Source: Bacteroidales bacterium (lineage in GTDB: Bacteria; Bacteroidota; Bacteroidia; Bacteroidales; F082). Taken from it: DNA of 15,926 bases. Location of the stretch: positions 1-15,926 of the forward strand of contig JADYZK010000028.1 in NCBI GenBank assembly GCA_020853175.1, given 5' to 3'. Position 1 is the stretch's first letter; each line of letters begins with the position of its first letter. The notes under the pieces were generated by a model. It worked only from the letters and a program-made list of their open reading frames with translations. It made no database searches and had not been told where the DNA came from. Of this stretch, positions 7,230-13,747 are shown one piece after another. Made by a program: the position numbers and the translations under genes.

Positions 7230-7365
7230 AATTAGCTGCTGTATGCCAGCTGGTGCTGTACCTGTGAAAAGTGCATGTGACAGATTGAATGCTGCAATAA
7301 TGCTTCGGCTTATTCTACAGAACTTTACAGTCGACACTTTTTTCACACAATTAAAAACAGCGAAC

Positions 7366-7551
7366 ATGAACACTCCAGAAGTTAAAGGCAATTGGAACTT
7401 ACAAAAAAGTAAGTTGAAGCAGAAATTTGCAACCCTGACCGATCAGGATCTGACCTATGTAGACGGAAAGAAAGACGAGATGTTTGCCAAATTGCAAACG
7501 AAGCTTGGTAAGACCAAGGAAGAGTTGCAGAAAATTATGGATGCCGAATAA
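7366..7551 (+). CDS. CsbD-family stress protein
   Basis: The 61-residue product (MNTPEVKGNWNLQKSKLKQK...) matches the CsbD family: a G-x-W-N/xxxGKLKxKF opening, DLTYVDGKKDEMFAKLQ in the middle and a final helix LGKTKEELQKIMD. These small, highly charged proteins are general stress-response products. The frame is open 150 bases upstream, but only the ATG at 7366 gives the family's normal length. It is monocistronic and followed 18 bases later by a strong terminator. Confidence 0.88.
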   Translation: MNTPEVKGNWNLQKSKLKQKFATLTDQDLTYVDGKKDEMFAKLQTKLGKTKEELQKIMDAE

Positions 7552-7569
7552 TATTCGGATGTTCCAGCT

Positions 7570-7611
7570 AACGATGCCGTTGATAAACTGTTATCAACGG
7601 TATCGTTTTTT
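7570..7611 (+). terminator. Rho-independent terminator after the CsbD gene
   Basis: A 17-base-pair stem (7570-7586 with 7591-7607, one G-T pair) around the four-base loop actg, ending in a run of six T on the plus strand. Confidence 0.9.
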
Positions 7612-7663
7612 CACCAGGTATGCAGGTGTTGCGGCATCACGCATTTCCACAAAATGAACATAT

Positions 7664-8032
7664 ATGCACGACGATGAAGTAACAAAATCGCAACCCCACA
7701 TCATTGTGGAAATTATAGAGTACATACCCAACTCTGTTGTGACCAAAACGATACTGAAAAAAGCAACCGGCGTTATTAGTGTGATGTCTTTTGATACAGG
7801 CGAAGGACTGTCGGAAAAAACAATTCCATACGATTCGTTTGTGCAGGTAATAGATGGACAGGCAGAAATCTACATCAACCATATTGCCCGCCATGTAAAC
7901 ACTGGCGAATCTATTGTAATACCAGCACATGCCCCGAGTTCTGTTTCACCCAATGGCCGGTTTAAAATGATTGTAACCACCATTAAAAGTATTCTTGAAC
8001 AAGCGAACGATGCTGTTATTTCGCCAACCTGA
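7664..8032 (+). CDS. Cupin-domain protein
   Basis: The 122-residue product fits a single-domain cupin: VISVMSFDTGEGLSEKTIPYDSFVQVIDGQAEIYI (36-71) as motif 1 and TGESIVIPAHAPSSV (80-94) as motif 2. The metal-binding H-x-H of motif 1 is replaced (SEKT) and only His89 of motif 2 remains, so metal binding is doubtful; it may be a small-molecule binding or structural cupin. It stands alone between two terminators. Confidence 0.85.
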   Translation: MHDDEVTKSQPHIIVEIIEYIPNSVVTKTILKKATGVISVMSFDTGEGLSEKTIPYDSFVQVIDGQAEIYINHIARHVNTGESIVIPAHAPSSVSPNGRFKMIVTTIKSILEQANDAVISPT

Positions 8033-8051
8033 TTTTGCTGCATTTGATGCA

Positions 8052-8084
8052 TAAAAAAGAGGCCCATTTGGTCCTCTTTTTTTT
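8052..8084. terminator. Bidirectional terminator between convergent genes
   Basis: The stem aaaaagaggcccatttggtcctcttttt with T runs on both strands lies between the cupin gene (plus) and the lmo0937-type gene (minus), serving both. Confidence 0.85.
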
Positions 8085-8091
8085 AGTTGTT

Positions 8092-8247
8092 TTAATGGGT
8101 TCTTCTGTCGCGGATAAACTGCAGTAGAAAAGCAACCACGGCTATCACCAGTAAAATATGTATGATGCCGGTTACATTGAAAGCCAGGAAGCCGATTGCC
8201 CATCCGATAACCAGAATTACAGCAATTATGTATAAGATATTTCCCAT
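8092..8247 (-). CDS. lmo0937-type small membrane protein
   Basis: The 51-residue product (MGNILYIIAVILVIGWAIGF...) has two hydrophobic helices (about 3-22 and 28-45) and a basic tail FIRDRRTH, the hallmark of the lmo0937 (DUF5670) family common in Bacteroidota. The start at 8247 gives the usual length; the frame remains open upstream. Members are often induced under stress, but the mechanism is unknown. Confidence 0.88.
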   Translation of the reverse strand: MGNILYIIAVILVIGWAIGFLAFNVTGIIHILLVIAVVAFLLQFIRDRRTH

Positions 8248-8293
8248 GATAAATAGATTTACGAAGTGAAAAAATGAGATGAGAGAAAGCATC

Positions 8294-8333
8294 CAACAGT
8301 GGCTACGAGTAAACATACTCATAGCCATTTGTT
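8294..8333. repeat. Hairpin upstream of the lmo0937-type gene
   Basis: The arms tggctacgagta (8300-8311) and tactcatagcca (8316-8327) pair over 12 bases with one G-T, loop aaca, and caaca/tgttg extend the stem. No T run follows on either side, so it is more likely a 5' leader structure or operator than a terminator. Confidence 0.5.
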
Positions 8334-8415
8334 GAATAGAGGCTACGTGTATTAGGTGAATGAAGAGTGGCAAACCAACTGTAGCGTATGGTACGCCTTA
8401 CAAGTCTTGAGTTTC

Positions 8416-8736
8416 TTACAGCACAAGTATGAGGATAAGAATAATGATGATGATGGCTGCAACCGACAGGTACACGCCGCCACTCAGTTCCTTCATTTCT
8501 TTTTCAATAGACCTTACTTCTTTGCGCATGGTTTTTTTGTCTGCAGCGGTCATGCTGGATCTATCCATGTCTTTGATAGTGGTAAGTCGGGCTGTTAGTA
8601 CATCTATGCGCATCTTTGCTTCCACAGAAAGTTCTTTCGTGGCTGTCTTTTTTTCTCTTGGAATTGCCAGTGCCGGAAGCGACAGTGAAAACACTACGGC
8701 ACTTATGGCAAGTGCATTCAGGTATTGCTTTTTCAT
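8416..8736 (-). CDS. Small exported protein with charged helix and C-terminal membrane anchor
   Basis: The 106-residue product has a signal peptide (1-24, ending LPALA), a charged helical region (about 30-85, with VLTARLTTIKDMDRSSMTAADKK and KEVRSIEKEMKEL) likely to form a coiled coil, and a C-terminal hydrophobic stretch (GGVYLSVAAIIIIILILILVL) that should anchor it. This arrangement recurs in Chitinophagaceae; no biochemical role is known to me. The start at 8736 was chosen for the signal peptide. Confidence 0.75.
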   Translation of the reverse strand: MKKQYLNALAISAVVFSLSLPALAIPREKKTATKELSVEAKMRIDVLTARLTTIKDMDRSSMTAADKKTMRKEVRSIEKEMKELSGGVYLSVAAIIIIILILILVL

Positions 8737-9142
8737 AACAAGTGTGGCAGGGGGTGAGGGTATTGTTACTTGTCGTTGCAATATGCATTGATTGTATCAT
8801 TACCTACCCTGTACACAAGGTAGGCATAAGCGGCAGGTAAGCTCTTGTACCATCCTGTGCGGATATTGCAAAATTGCTTCAGTAGCAGTTGGCTTTAGCT
8901 GCGCAAAGTTTTATTGCTACGCAACGTGCCCAGCGGGAGAGGTTGCCGGGAAAAAAATCGGACAGTTACCAACTCAGCCTTCGGGCTGGAATTGTGGCTA
9001 AATACTTTGTATTGGAGATAGATGTAACGTATGGGGCTTTGTGCAGTGGCCGATCCGTGATCCTGGCAGCCAGGTCGCAAAAAGCCGTTCCTGAGATAAT
9101 TTTCTTTTTTAGATCAAATTTCTAATAGGCCGTGGCAGCCCG
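8737..9142. other. Gene-free stretch at the array border
   Basis: No convincing gene. It holds a tacctacc/ggtagg inverted repeat (8801-8824), a 17-base match to 2547-2563 (at 8908-8924), a hairpin cagcc-ttcg-ggctg (8975-8988) and cctgg-cag-ccagg (9062-9074). Open frames here have neither starts nor composition like real genes; the stretch looks like intergenic repeat debris. Confidence 0.5.
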
Positions 9143-9220
9143 AACTGTCGCTGGGTTATATTCTGACGATGAGAACATATTCTGATGGCCATTGCACAAA
9201 ACCCGCTGTTAGCTGCAGCG
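9143..9220 (-). repeat. attC-like site after the Mrr-type gene
   Basis: Reading on the minus strand: gctgcagctaac (9219-9208), an arm agcgggtt, a loop with the octamer tattctga twice, then aacccagcgacag ending at the putative crossover before TTCGGGC. Arms are less perfect than in the other sites, and the cassette to the left has no recognisable gene. Confidence 0.5.
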
Positions 9221-9225
9221 TAGAT

Positions 9226-9765
9226 TTATTTGAGAATAAATTCTTTAAGACCATCAATCCACCCTGACTGGAGATTATAAGTAGTATAGTTGTCGCCATT
9301 TTTGTTGTAAATATATTCGCCCACATATTTGGAAAGATCTTCTGGATAATGGATAGTTTTCGATTCAAAAGATTTGGTTTGATAGTTATATCTACCATCG
9401 ATCATTCGGACCAATGCTATGCCGTGTTTTTCGGCATACTCGATACAACCAGATTGGAACGGAGATGTTGAGAACATTATTCCTTTTTGTGCTCCCAATG
9501 ATTGTAACCTGTCATTCAGTACTTGAATTGTTTCCCTTTTAATAGGCAACTTATGATGTTTGCATTCGACTAAAACGTTTATGGTTACTCCTAATGCTTC
9601 AAATGAAGCTTTGACGTCAATCTGATATGTACCGTCTGGAGCAGACTCTTTTGTGTTATGTTTAATCTCAAACTTGTCAAGTTCCGATCCTATTTCATTT
9701 AGGTACGAGAACACTGTCAATTCGAATTCTTCGGAGGTCATATTGATATATTCGGGATGTGTCAT
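9226..9765 (-). CDS. Mrr-type restriction endonuclease
   Basis: The 179-residue product is a compact Mrr_cat-like PD-(D/E)XK domain. Asp50 in GTYQIDVKAS and the Glu67-Cys-Lys69 triplet in VLVECKHH form the catalytic set, followed by KRETIQVLNDRLQSLGAQKG and IMFSTSPFQSG, the helix and strand normally following the core, and EYAEKHGIALVRM. It lacks the winged-helix DNA-binding domain of full Mrr proteins, so it may act alone or with a partner. I chose the start at 9765 because the longer frame (to 9807) would run through the cassette end; the ATG at 9741 is another option. Cassette ends flank it (9771-9780 and 9208-9217). Role as a type IV-like or orphan nuclease is inferred. Confidence 0.82.
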   Translation of the reverse strand: MTHPEYINMTSEEFELTVFSYLNEIGSELDKFEIKHNTKESAPDGTYQIDVKASFEALGVTINVLVECKHHKLPIKRETIQVLNDRLQSLGAQKGIMFSTSPFQSGCIEYAEKHGIALVRMIDGRYNYQTKSFESKTIHYPEDLSKYVGEYIYNKNGDNYTTYNLQSGWIDGLKEFILK

Positions 9766-9780
9766 AGGCTTGCAGCTAAC

Positions 9781-9878
9781 GTTCGGGGCTTTACGTTGGC
9801 AGGACATTTATAATGTCCTGCTTGGAACGAAAGATGATTAAAGATATGTAGTTACAAACAAATTCTGTTGCTGAATAG
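9781..9878 (-). repeat. Gene-less mini-cassette with a perfect palindrome
   Basis: Between two attC-like joints lie only 98 bases. They contain a perfect ten-base-pair hairpin, gcaggacatt-tat-aatgtcctgc (9799-9821), extended by cgtt/aacg to 9794-9829. No open frame fits. It may be a cassette relic, a terminator or a small regulatory element. Confidence 0.5.
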
Positions 9879-9974
9879 CGTTCGGTCAAGCCACGAACAA
9901 AAGCCAAATTAAGAAACAAAAGTTGAGAGGCTTGACCCGTCAGCCCTGCTGACGTAAAACCTTTTGTTGGCTGC
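9879..9974 (-). repeat. attC-like site, type A, copy 1 (after the membrane-protein gene)
   Basis: The L arms ggtcaagcc (9884-9892) and ggcttgacc (9929-9937) are exact reverse complements, with an additional hairpin gtcagc-cct-gctgac (9939-9953). The end gttggctgc (9966-9974) is the exact reverse complement of the start of the same cassette (10522-10530). A block of 42 bases (9927-9968) is identical to 11982-12023. Confidence 0.75.
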
Positions 9975-9993
9975 TGGCGTTTGTGTTCTAATG

Positions 9994-10497
9994 TTAAGTC
10001 TGCTTTTGTAGCTTTTTCAGCCACAACCATTTTGTTAATCTAAAAACATAAAATGTCAAACAAGTCAAAATTGTTGTTAAAATAATAGTCACCAAAAAAG
10101 TCTGATTAATATTAACGGCTCTTAAATTTTTCTTTATTTCTTCTCCGTGATAAAAGTCGTTTAGTGAGTGAAAACTTAAACTTGTCCAAAAGCAAACAAA
10201 CAAATAACTGCAAATAAAAAAAATAGTATAAGTCAAAATTGAAATTGTCGAAGCGTATTTAGTTTGTCTTAAAATTTTACTGGTCAATAAAATTGTCAAA
10301 GGAATACTTGCAATGATTAATGAGAATCTTTCGTCACCAAACCAAAACGGAAATTTTCCATAAAAACTTATTGGTCTACTTGATAAAGTCTTAACAGTAT
10401 GTAGTGTCAAGCGATAAAGGTTTTCATATTCAAATTGTCCAAGCAAGAAAAATACAACAGTCAAAGTAAGTAACGTTATAATTTGCTTTCTTGTCAT
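9994..10497 (-). CDS. Cassette-borne membrane protein of unknown function
   Basis: The 167-residue product has about four hydrophobic segments (roughly 5-20, 58-77, 84-106 and 133-154), with aromatic and charged loops between. I do not recognise the family. It begins 25 bases after the cassette start (10522-10530) and ends about 20 bases before the cassette end (9966-9974), filling the cassette as an integron gene would. The composition is AT-rich. In a defence-rich array, a membrane effector is conceivable, but nothing in the sequence proves it. Confidence 0.65.
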   Translation of the reverse strand: MTRKQIITLLTLTVVFFLLGQFEYENLYRLTLHTVKTLSSRPISFYGKFPFWFGDERFSLIIASIPLTILLTSKILRQTKYASTISILTYTIFFICSYLFVCFWTSLSFHSLNDFYHGEEIKKNLRAVNINQTFLVTIILTTILTCLTFYVFRLTKWLWLKKLQKQT

Positions 10498-10521
10498 TAG
10501 TAAATGTGGTCTTTTACGCTT

Positions 10522-10579
10522 GCAGCCAACGGGCAGGGCTTGGCGAAGGTGGGGAATTAGTATTCCGTCAGCCTGGAAC
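10522..10579 (-). repeat. Orphan attC-like half-site, type B
   Basis: This holds the core gcagccaac and the L' arm agggcttggcgaaggtgggg (10535-10554), closely matching the half-sites at 15839-15874 and 13530-13563, including gcctggaactg to the left arm's end. The partner arm is missing; the IS begins at 10580. Confidence 0.7.
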
Positions 10580-10600
10580 TGTAAGCTCCCCTAAAAATAG

Positions 10601-10638
10601 GACAGTTTAAAACTCGACTTTTTTAATTTTAAACTGTC
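10601..10638. promoter_or_regulatory. Palindrome before orfA of the IS
   Basis: The arms gacagtttaaaa (10601-10612) and ttttaaactgtc (10627-10638) are exact reverse complements and end four bases before the orfA ATG. The structure could hide the translation start from read-through transcripts, as known for other IS elements, or bind the transposase. Confidence 0.55.
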
Positions 10639-10641
10639 AAT

Positions 10642-10908
10642 ATGAAAAAATCAAGATTTAGTGAGACGCAAATTGTACATGCGTTGAAGGAGTACGAAGC
10701 CGGTAAAACTGTTGCGGACATTTGCAGAGAATTGGGTGTTAACAAGCAAACCTTTTACAACTGGCACAAAAAGTACGGCGGCATGGAAAGCCAGGACTTG
10801 AAGCGCCTCAAGGAACTGGAAGAGGAGAACCGCAAACTAAAGCAGATGTATGCGGAACTTGCCATGGATAACAAGGTGCTTAAAGATGTCATTTCAAAAA
10901 AGTTTTAA
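10642..10908 (+). CDS. IS3-family transposase OrfA
   Basis: The 88-residue product has the helix-turn-helix of IS3 OrfA proteins (KKSRFSETQIVHALKEYEAG, then VADICRELGVNKQTFYNWHKKYGGM) followed by a leucine-zipper-like helix (LKRLKELEEENRKLKQMY). This part binds the IS ends and mediates dimer formation. Its 3' end contains the slippery heptamer A-AAA-AAG (10896-10902), permitting a -1 shift into orfB. Confidence 0.92.
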   Translation: MKKSRFSETQIVHALKEYEAGKTVADICRELGVNKQTFYNWHKKYGGMESQDLKRLKELEEENRKLKQMYAELAMDNKVLKDVISKKF

Positions 10909-11726
10909 AGCCTTGCGAGAGAAAAGACCGGGTTGACTATATCCGTGCAGCACATGGCTATAGCCTCGCAAGAGCTTGCAAACTCATCAACCTGTCAAGA
11001 TCCGTTTACTATTACGAGTCGTGTAAGGACGATTCAGCAGTCATTAGCAAACTACAGCAGTTGGCTACTAACAAGCCGATGGAGGGGCAGGATATGTTTT
11101 ATAAGCGCATCAGGCGTGAAGGCATTGTATGGAATCACAAACGGGTAGAACGGGTATATAAGCTCATGGGATTGAACAAAAAGAAGCGGACACGCAAACG
11201 TATACCAGCTCGTGTAAAGCAACCGCTGGTTGTGCCATCTTTTCCTGATCAAACCTGGTCAATGGATTTCATGTCTGACCGGCTTATGAACGGCCGCCGC
11301 TTCAGGGTATTAAACATCATTGACGATTATAACAGAGAGATTTTGAGAATAGAGCCTTATTTCACAATTACGGCTGTAAGAGTAATCAGCATCATTGAAC
11401 GGTTGATAAAAGAGAATAGAAAGCCTTTAGCAATACGAGTGGATAACGGTCCGGAATTCATTGCAGAAGTATTGAAAGAATGGTGCAGCAGCAATGAGAT
11501 AGAATTGAGATTTATTCAGCCAGGCAGGCCCATGCAGAATGGTTACATTGAACGGTTCAACAGATCATACCGGCAGGACGTACTGGACGCAAATCTGTTT
11601 GCTTTCCTATCGGAGGTAAAAATGAAAAGTGATGAGTTTGAAGAGGACTACAACTTGCACCGGCCACATGACTCTTTAGGTGATCTGAGCCCGGTTGAAT
11701 ACCGGCTCAAAAACTCAGCAGCATGA
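10905..11726 (+). CDS. IS3-family transposase OrfB (DDE integrase domain), made by -1 frameshift
   Basis: The frame is open from before the end of orfA, with no ATG near the front; a frameshift at 10896-10902 would give an OrfAB fusion. N-terminal sequence reads DYIRAAHGYSLARACKL, a typical OrfB beginning. The catalytic triad is visible: Asp in WSMDFMSD, Asp in IRVDNGPEF and Glu in NGYIERFN, with 35 residues between the last two (DD35E). The end YNLHRPHDSLGDLSPVEY is characteristic. The frame is intact, so the IS may be active. Confidence 0.9.
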   Translation, partial: LKPCERKDRVDYIRAAHGYSLARACKLINLSRSVYYYESCKDDSAVISKLQQLATNKPMEGQDMFYKRIRREGIVWNHKRVERVYKLMGLNKKKRTRKRIPARVKQPLVVPSFPDQTWSMDFMSDRLMNGRRFRVLNIIDDYNREILRIEPYFTITAVRVISIIERLIKENRKPLAIRVDNGPEFIAEVLKEWCSSNEIELRFIQPGRPMQNGYIERFNRSYRQDVLDANLFAFLSEVKMKSDEFEEDYNLHRPHDSLGDLSPVEYRLKNSAA

Positions 11727-11933
11727 ATAGGTTTTCTAAGGCATTATGCACAAAGAATAGCTACAAAAAATGCGCCGCACAAAAAGCACAGCGCAATTGG
11801 ATATTCTCCGTGGCTCATCTGTATCCCTGGCGAGTTGCTCCTCAGCAGAGCTCGTTTCCGTTTCCAGATGGCATCTCAAAACTATTTGCTCATTTGTATA
11901 TTTACAACCTGTCCTAAAAAGGGGGAGGTTACA

Positions 11934-12030
11934 CGTTCGGTCAAGCCAAGAACAAAAGCCAAATTGAAATACTGAAGTTGGGAGGCTTGACCCGTCAGCC
12001 CTGCTGACGTAAAACCTTTTGTTAGCGGTT
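11934..12030 (-). repeat. attC-like site, type A, copy 2 (after the secreted-protein gene)
   Basis: The end gttagcggtt (12021-12030) is the exact reverse complement of the start of the same cassette (12585-12594). L arms ggtcaagcc (11939-11947) and ggcttgacc (11984-11992) pair perfectly, and gtcagc-cct-gctgac (11994-12008) forms a side hairpin. The site stops at the crossover base at 11934, where the IS begins. Confidence 0.78.
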
Positions 12031-12033
12031 GTT

Positions 12034-12579
12034 TTAATTTGTCCAGCCACCAATTTCAATCCAAGGTTCCCAACTTTTTTTTGTCTTTTTATAAAGCCAA
12101 AATGTCCCGTGTCCACATAAACTACAAATGAAGTCATAATAGAATAAACAAACTGTATTGTCTCTCAAGAAAATTGGTTTGTAAATAAGATAAGATGGAT
12201 CATATCTATTCTTTACAGTGTCTTTGGTAACTAATTTTATTTTGTCAAGTTGAAACGTTTTTTGAGAAAGTTTTGTCCATTTCATAGTGTCAACAAGAAT
12301 TTGATTTTTTTCTTCATTAGTTAGAATAAAATAATCAGAAGTTTTTTTATTGTTTATGTCTTTTAATGTGTCTGTTGTCAATATGTAATCTCTAAAATAT
12401 CTTGGTGCATTAGATGAAAGAAATATATTGTTTGAGTCGGGTAATAAATATCTGTCAGCTTTGAAAAAGTCAATTATAGTGTTCATGAAATAATTCATCT
12501 CATTTATCTTCTCTTTGTTTTGTCCAAAAGAAGCAAATGCAGATAAAAGAAATAAAATTAGAGTACTTAGGAGTTTCAT
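12034..12579 (-). CDS. Cassette-borne secreted protein of unknown function
   Basis: The 181-residue product has a signal peptide (1-20, ending ASFGQ) and a mature part without a family I recognise. Notable are YRYL..SNNIFLSS in the first half, a central charged stretch, and a C-terminal CSLCGHG motif (152-158) with another Cys144, which might bind metal or form disulfides, followed by FWLYKKTKKSWEP and IEIGGW. The ATG at 12579 gives the signal peptide; the longer frame to 12600 would overlap the cassette end. The gene fills its cassette (12021-12594) closely. Confidence 0.7.
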   Translation of the reverse strand: MKLLSTLILFLLSAFASFGQNKEKINEMNYFMNTIIDFFKADRYLLPDSNNIFLSSNAPRYFRDYILTTDTLKDINNKKTSDYFILTNEEKNQILVDTMKWTKLSQKTFQLDKIKLVTKDTVKNRYDPSYLIYKPIFLRDNTVCLFYYDFICSLCGHGTFWLYKKTKKSWEPWIEIGGWTN

Positions 12580-12584
12580 AAAAT

Positions 12585-12793
12585 AACCGCTAACGTTCAC
12601 AGCTTTGCGGTCGGCGGGGCAATTCTTTTACGTCGCCCCGGGCGACGAGTGCTGAACTGTGATACTAAAGATAAAAATTTATTCAAAAGCTTAATAGATA
12701 AATGTCTGCCGGTACAAAAGCTAAATAGAATTACTGGTGATGACCGACGCTTTGCGTCGCCACCCGCTGCCGCAAAACTGCATGTAAGCAGCC
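12585..12793 (-). repeat. attC-like site, long type, between the HARE-HTH nuclease and secreted-protein cassettes
   Basis: The left boundary aaccgctaac (12585-12594) begins the downstream cassette; the right boundary gtaagcagcc (12784-12793) ends the upstream one. Inner arms (12598-12620 and about 12757-12782) pair imperfectly. Two side hairpins occur: cgtcgcc-ccg-ggcgacg (12631-12647) and cgacgc-ttt-gcgtcg (12745-12759). The centre (12660-12735) is AT-rich and could hold a promoter for the next gene. Confidence 0.7.
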
Positions 12794-12838
12794 GTTATAC
12801 TCTGTCATCATAAGCCTGTAACAATTTTTTTATAACTT

Positions 12839-13492
12839 CTATGTCTTGCTTCTCATTTTTATAATTCTTTTTTGATTGTCGTAGTTGAAGTCCGTGTAAG
12901 AAATTTCTACAAGTGCCAAACCGTTTTGAGGTATTAACTTTCTTCTGCGTTCGTCATAAATTTTTCTTTGCTCGCCACGATGAACACCGCTTACTGTCAT
13001 GCGGTTTGGTTTGTCAAAAAAGGTTACACTTTCTGTATGTTGTCTTTCTCTGTACTCAACTACAAGTTTAAATTTTTCATAGTAAGCGTCAACAGGAAGT
13101 CTTGCAGCAATGCCGTTTGAGTTTGTGTCGCCTAACAAAAAGTCAAACTTATGTTGTCTTGATGAGGTTTGCCGCAAAACTTTGTCGCAGATGTCAAGAA
13201 CATAGTGTTCGTCTTTAATGCTGGGTCTTGCAGTTTGAATAACACTTTTTGAAACAGTCTTTGGTTTCGCCAATTTTATTGGTGTCTGCCCAGCAATTGA
13301 AACGGTTGTGCCGTTGCGATTAAAGAGTTGTGGGTAGTTTCTTGTCCTGCCATGAATTTGAAAGTCGGTGATTTTTGAACCGTCTTTCTTTTGATACCAT
13401 TTACTTTTGTTCAGACTGTCAGCAATTTCATGGGTCGTCATTTGTCGCCCTGTCTGCTGTAAGAGTTTTTCAATTGCAGCATGAAGTGTCAT
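12839..13492 (-). CDS. HARE-HTH domain plus Vsr-like nuclease
   Basis: The 217-residue product joins two domains. Residues 2-67 fit the HARE-HTH winged helix (LHAAIEKLLQQTGRQMTTHEIAD, then RTRNYPQLFNRNGTTVSI), a fold known for linking to DNA-modification and restriction proteins. Residues about 112-205 fit a Vsr/DUF559-like PD-(D/E)XK nuclease: LPVDAYYEKFKLVVEYRERQH with Asp135, Glu146 and His152, then RGEQRKIYDERRRKLI and the closing strand GLALVEISYTDF. It probably recognises and cuts modified or foreign DNA. It lies alone in its cassette with matching ends 13530-13539 and 12784-12793. The start at 13492 fits the beginning of the HTH helix. Confidence 0.75.
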   Translation of the reverse strand: MTLHAAIEKLLQQTGRQMTTHEIADSLNKSKWYQKKDGSKITDFQIHGRTRNYPQLFNRNGTTVSIAGQTPIKLAKPKTVSKSVIQTARPSIKDEHYVLDICDKVLRQTSSRQHKFDFLLGDTNSNGIAARLPVDAYYEKFKLVVEYRERQHTESVTFFDKPNRMTVSGVHRGEQRKIYDERRRKLIPQNGLALVEISYTDFNYDNQKRIIKMRSKT

Positions 13493-13529
13493 GTGTCTGT
13501 TGATTGAATGAAGTGCTGCCGAAATAATG

Positions 13530-13736
13530 GCTGCTTACGAGCAGGTATTGCCGATGGTGGGGAATTTTCTATTCGACCGCCTGGAACTGCTGCCTGGCTT
13601 TTTGATAAAGTTAAATATTAAGAACTAAAGCTGGTCTTTATTCGTCGAGCCCCGAACCACAGCACAGCAGATATACTGCTGCCGATTGCTCCAATGTCAA
13701 GCCCCACTATTGGCAATACCAATGTTGCCTGCAGCC
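13530..13736 (-). repeat. attC-like site, type B, complete (between RT and HARE-HTH nuclease cassettes)
   Basis: The arms 13545-13563 and 13702-13720 pair over 19 bases with two mismatches, both tolerable as G-T in one strand. Outside these lie the cassette ends ggctgcttac (13530-13539) and gttgcctgcagcc (13724-13736). The 138-base loop includes an AT-rich centre (13598-13632). Note the crossover G-TA here instead of G-TT. Confidence 0.8.
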
Positions 13737-13747
13737 ATTCTTTGTCG

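Larger units (their letters stand above)
10580..11933 (+). mobile_element. Complete IS3-family element (IS407/IS51-like)
   Basis: Terminal inverted repeats start TGTAAGCTCCCC at 10580 and TGTAACCTCCCC read inward from 11933; both arms then reach TAGGACAG. Two overlapping frames, orfA and orfB, with a slippery site between them complete the element. The flanks (ggaac on the left, cgttc on the right) do not form a 3-5 base direct duplication, so the insertion has been rearranged since it arrived. Confidence 0.85.

Noticed and set aside
8889..9125. Open frames on both strands in the gene-free stretch
   Set aside because: The translations come from intergenic repeat sequence (including the 17-base repeat and hairpins) and show no protein-like pattern or good start.
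11727..11932. Possible passenger gene in the IS after orfB
   Set aside because: The short frames there resemble no protein, and the stretch ends in the terminal repeat; it is the non-coding tail of the IS.
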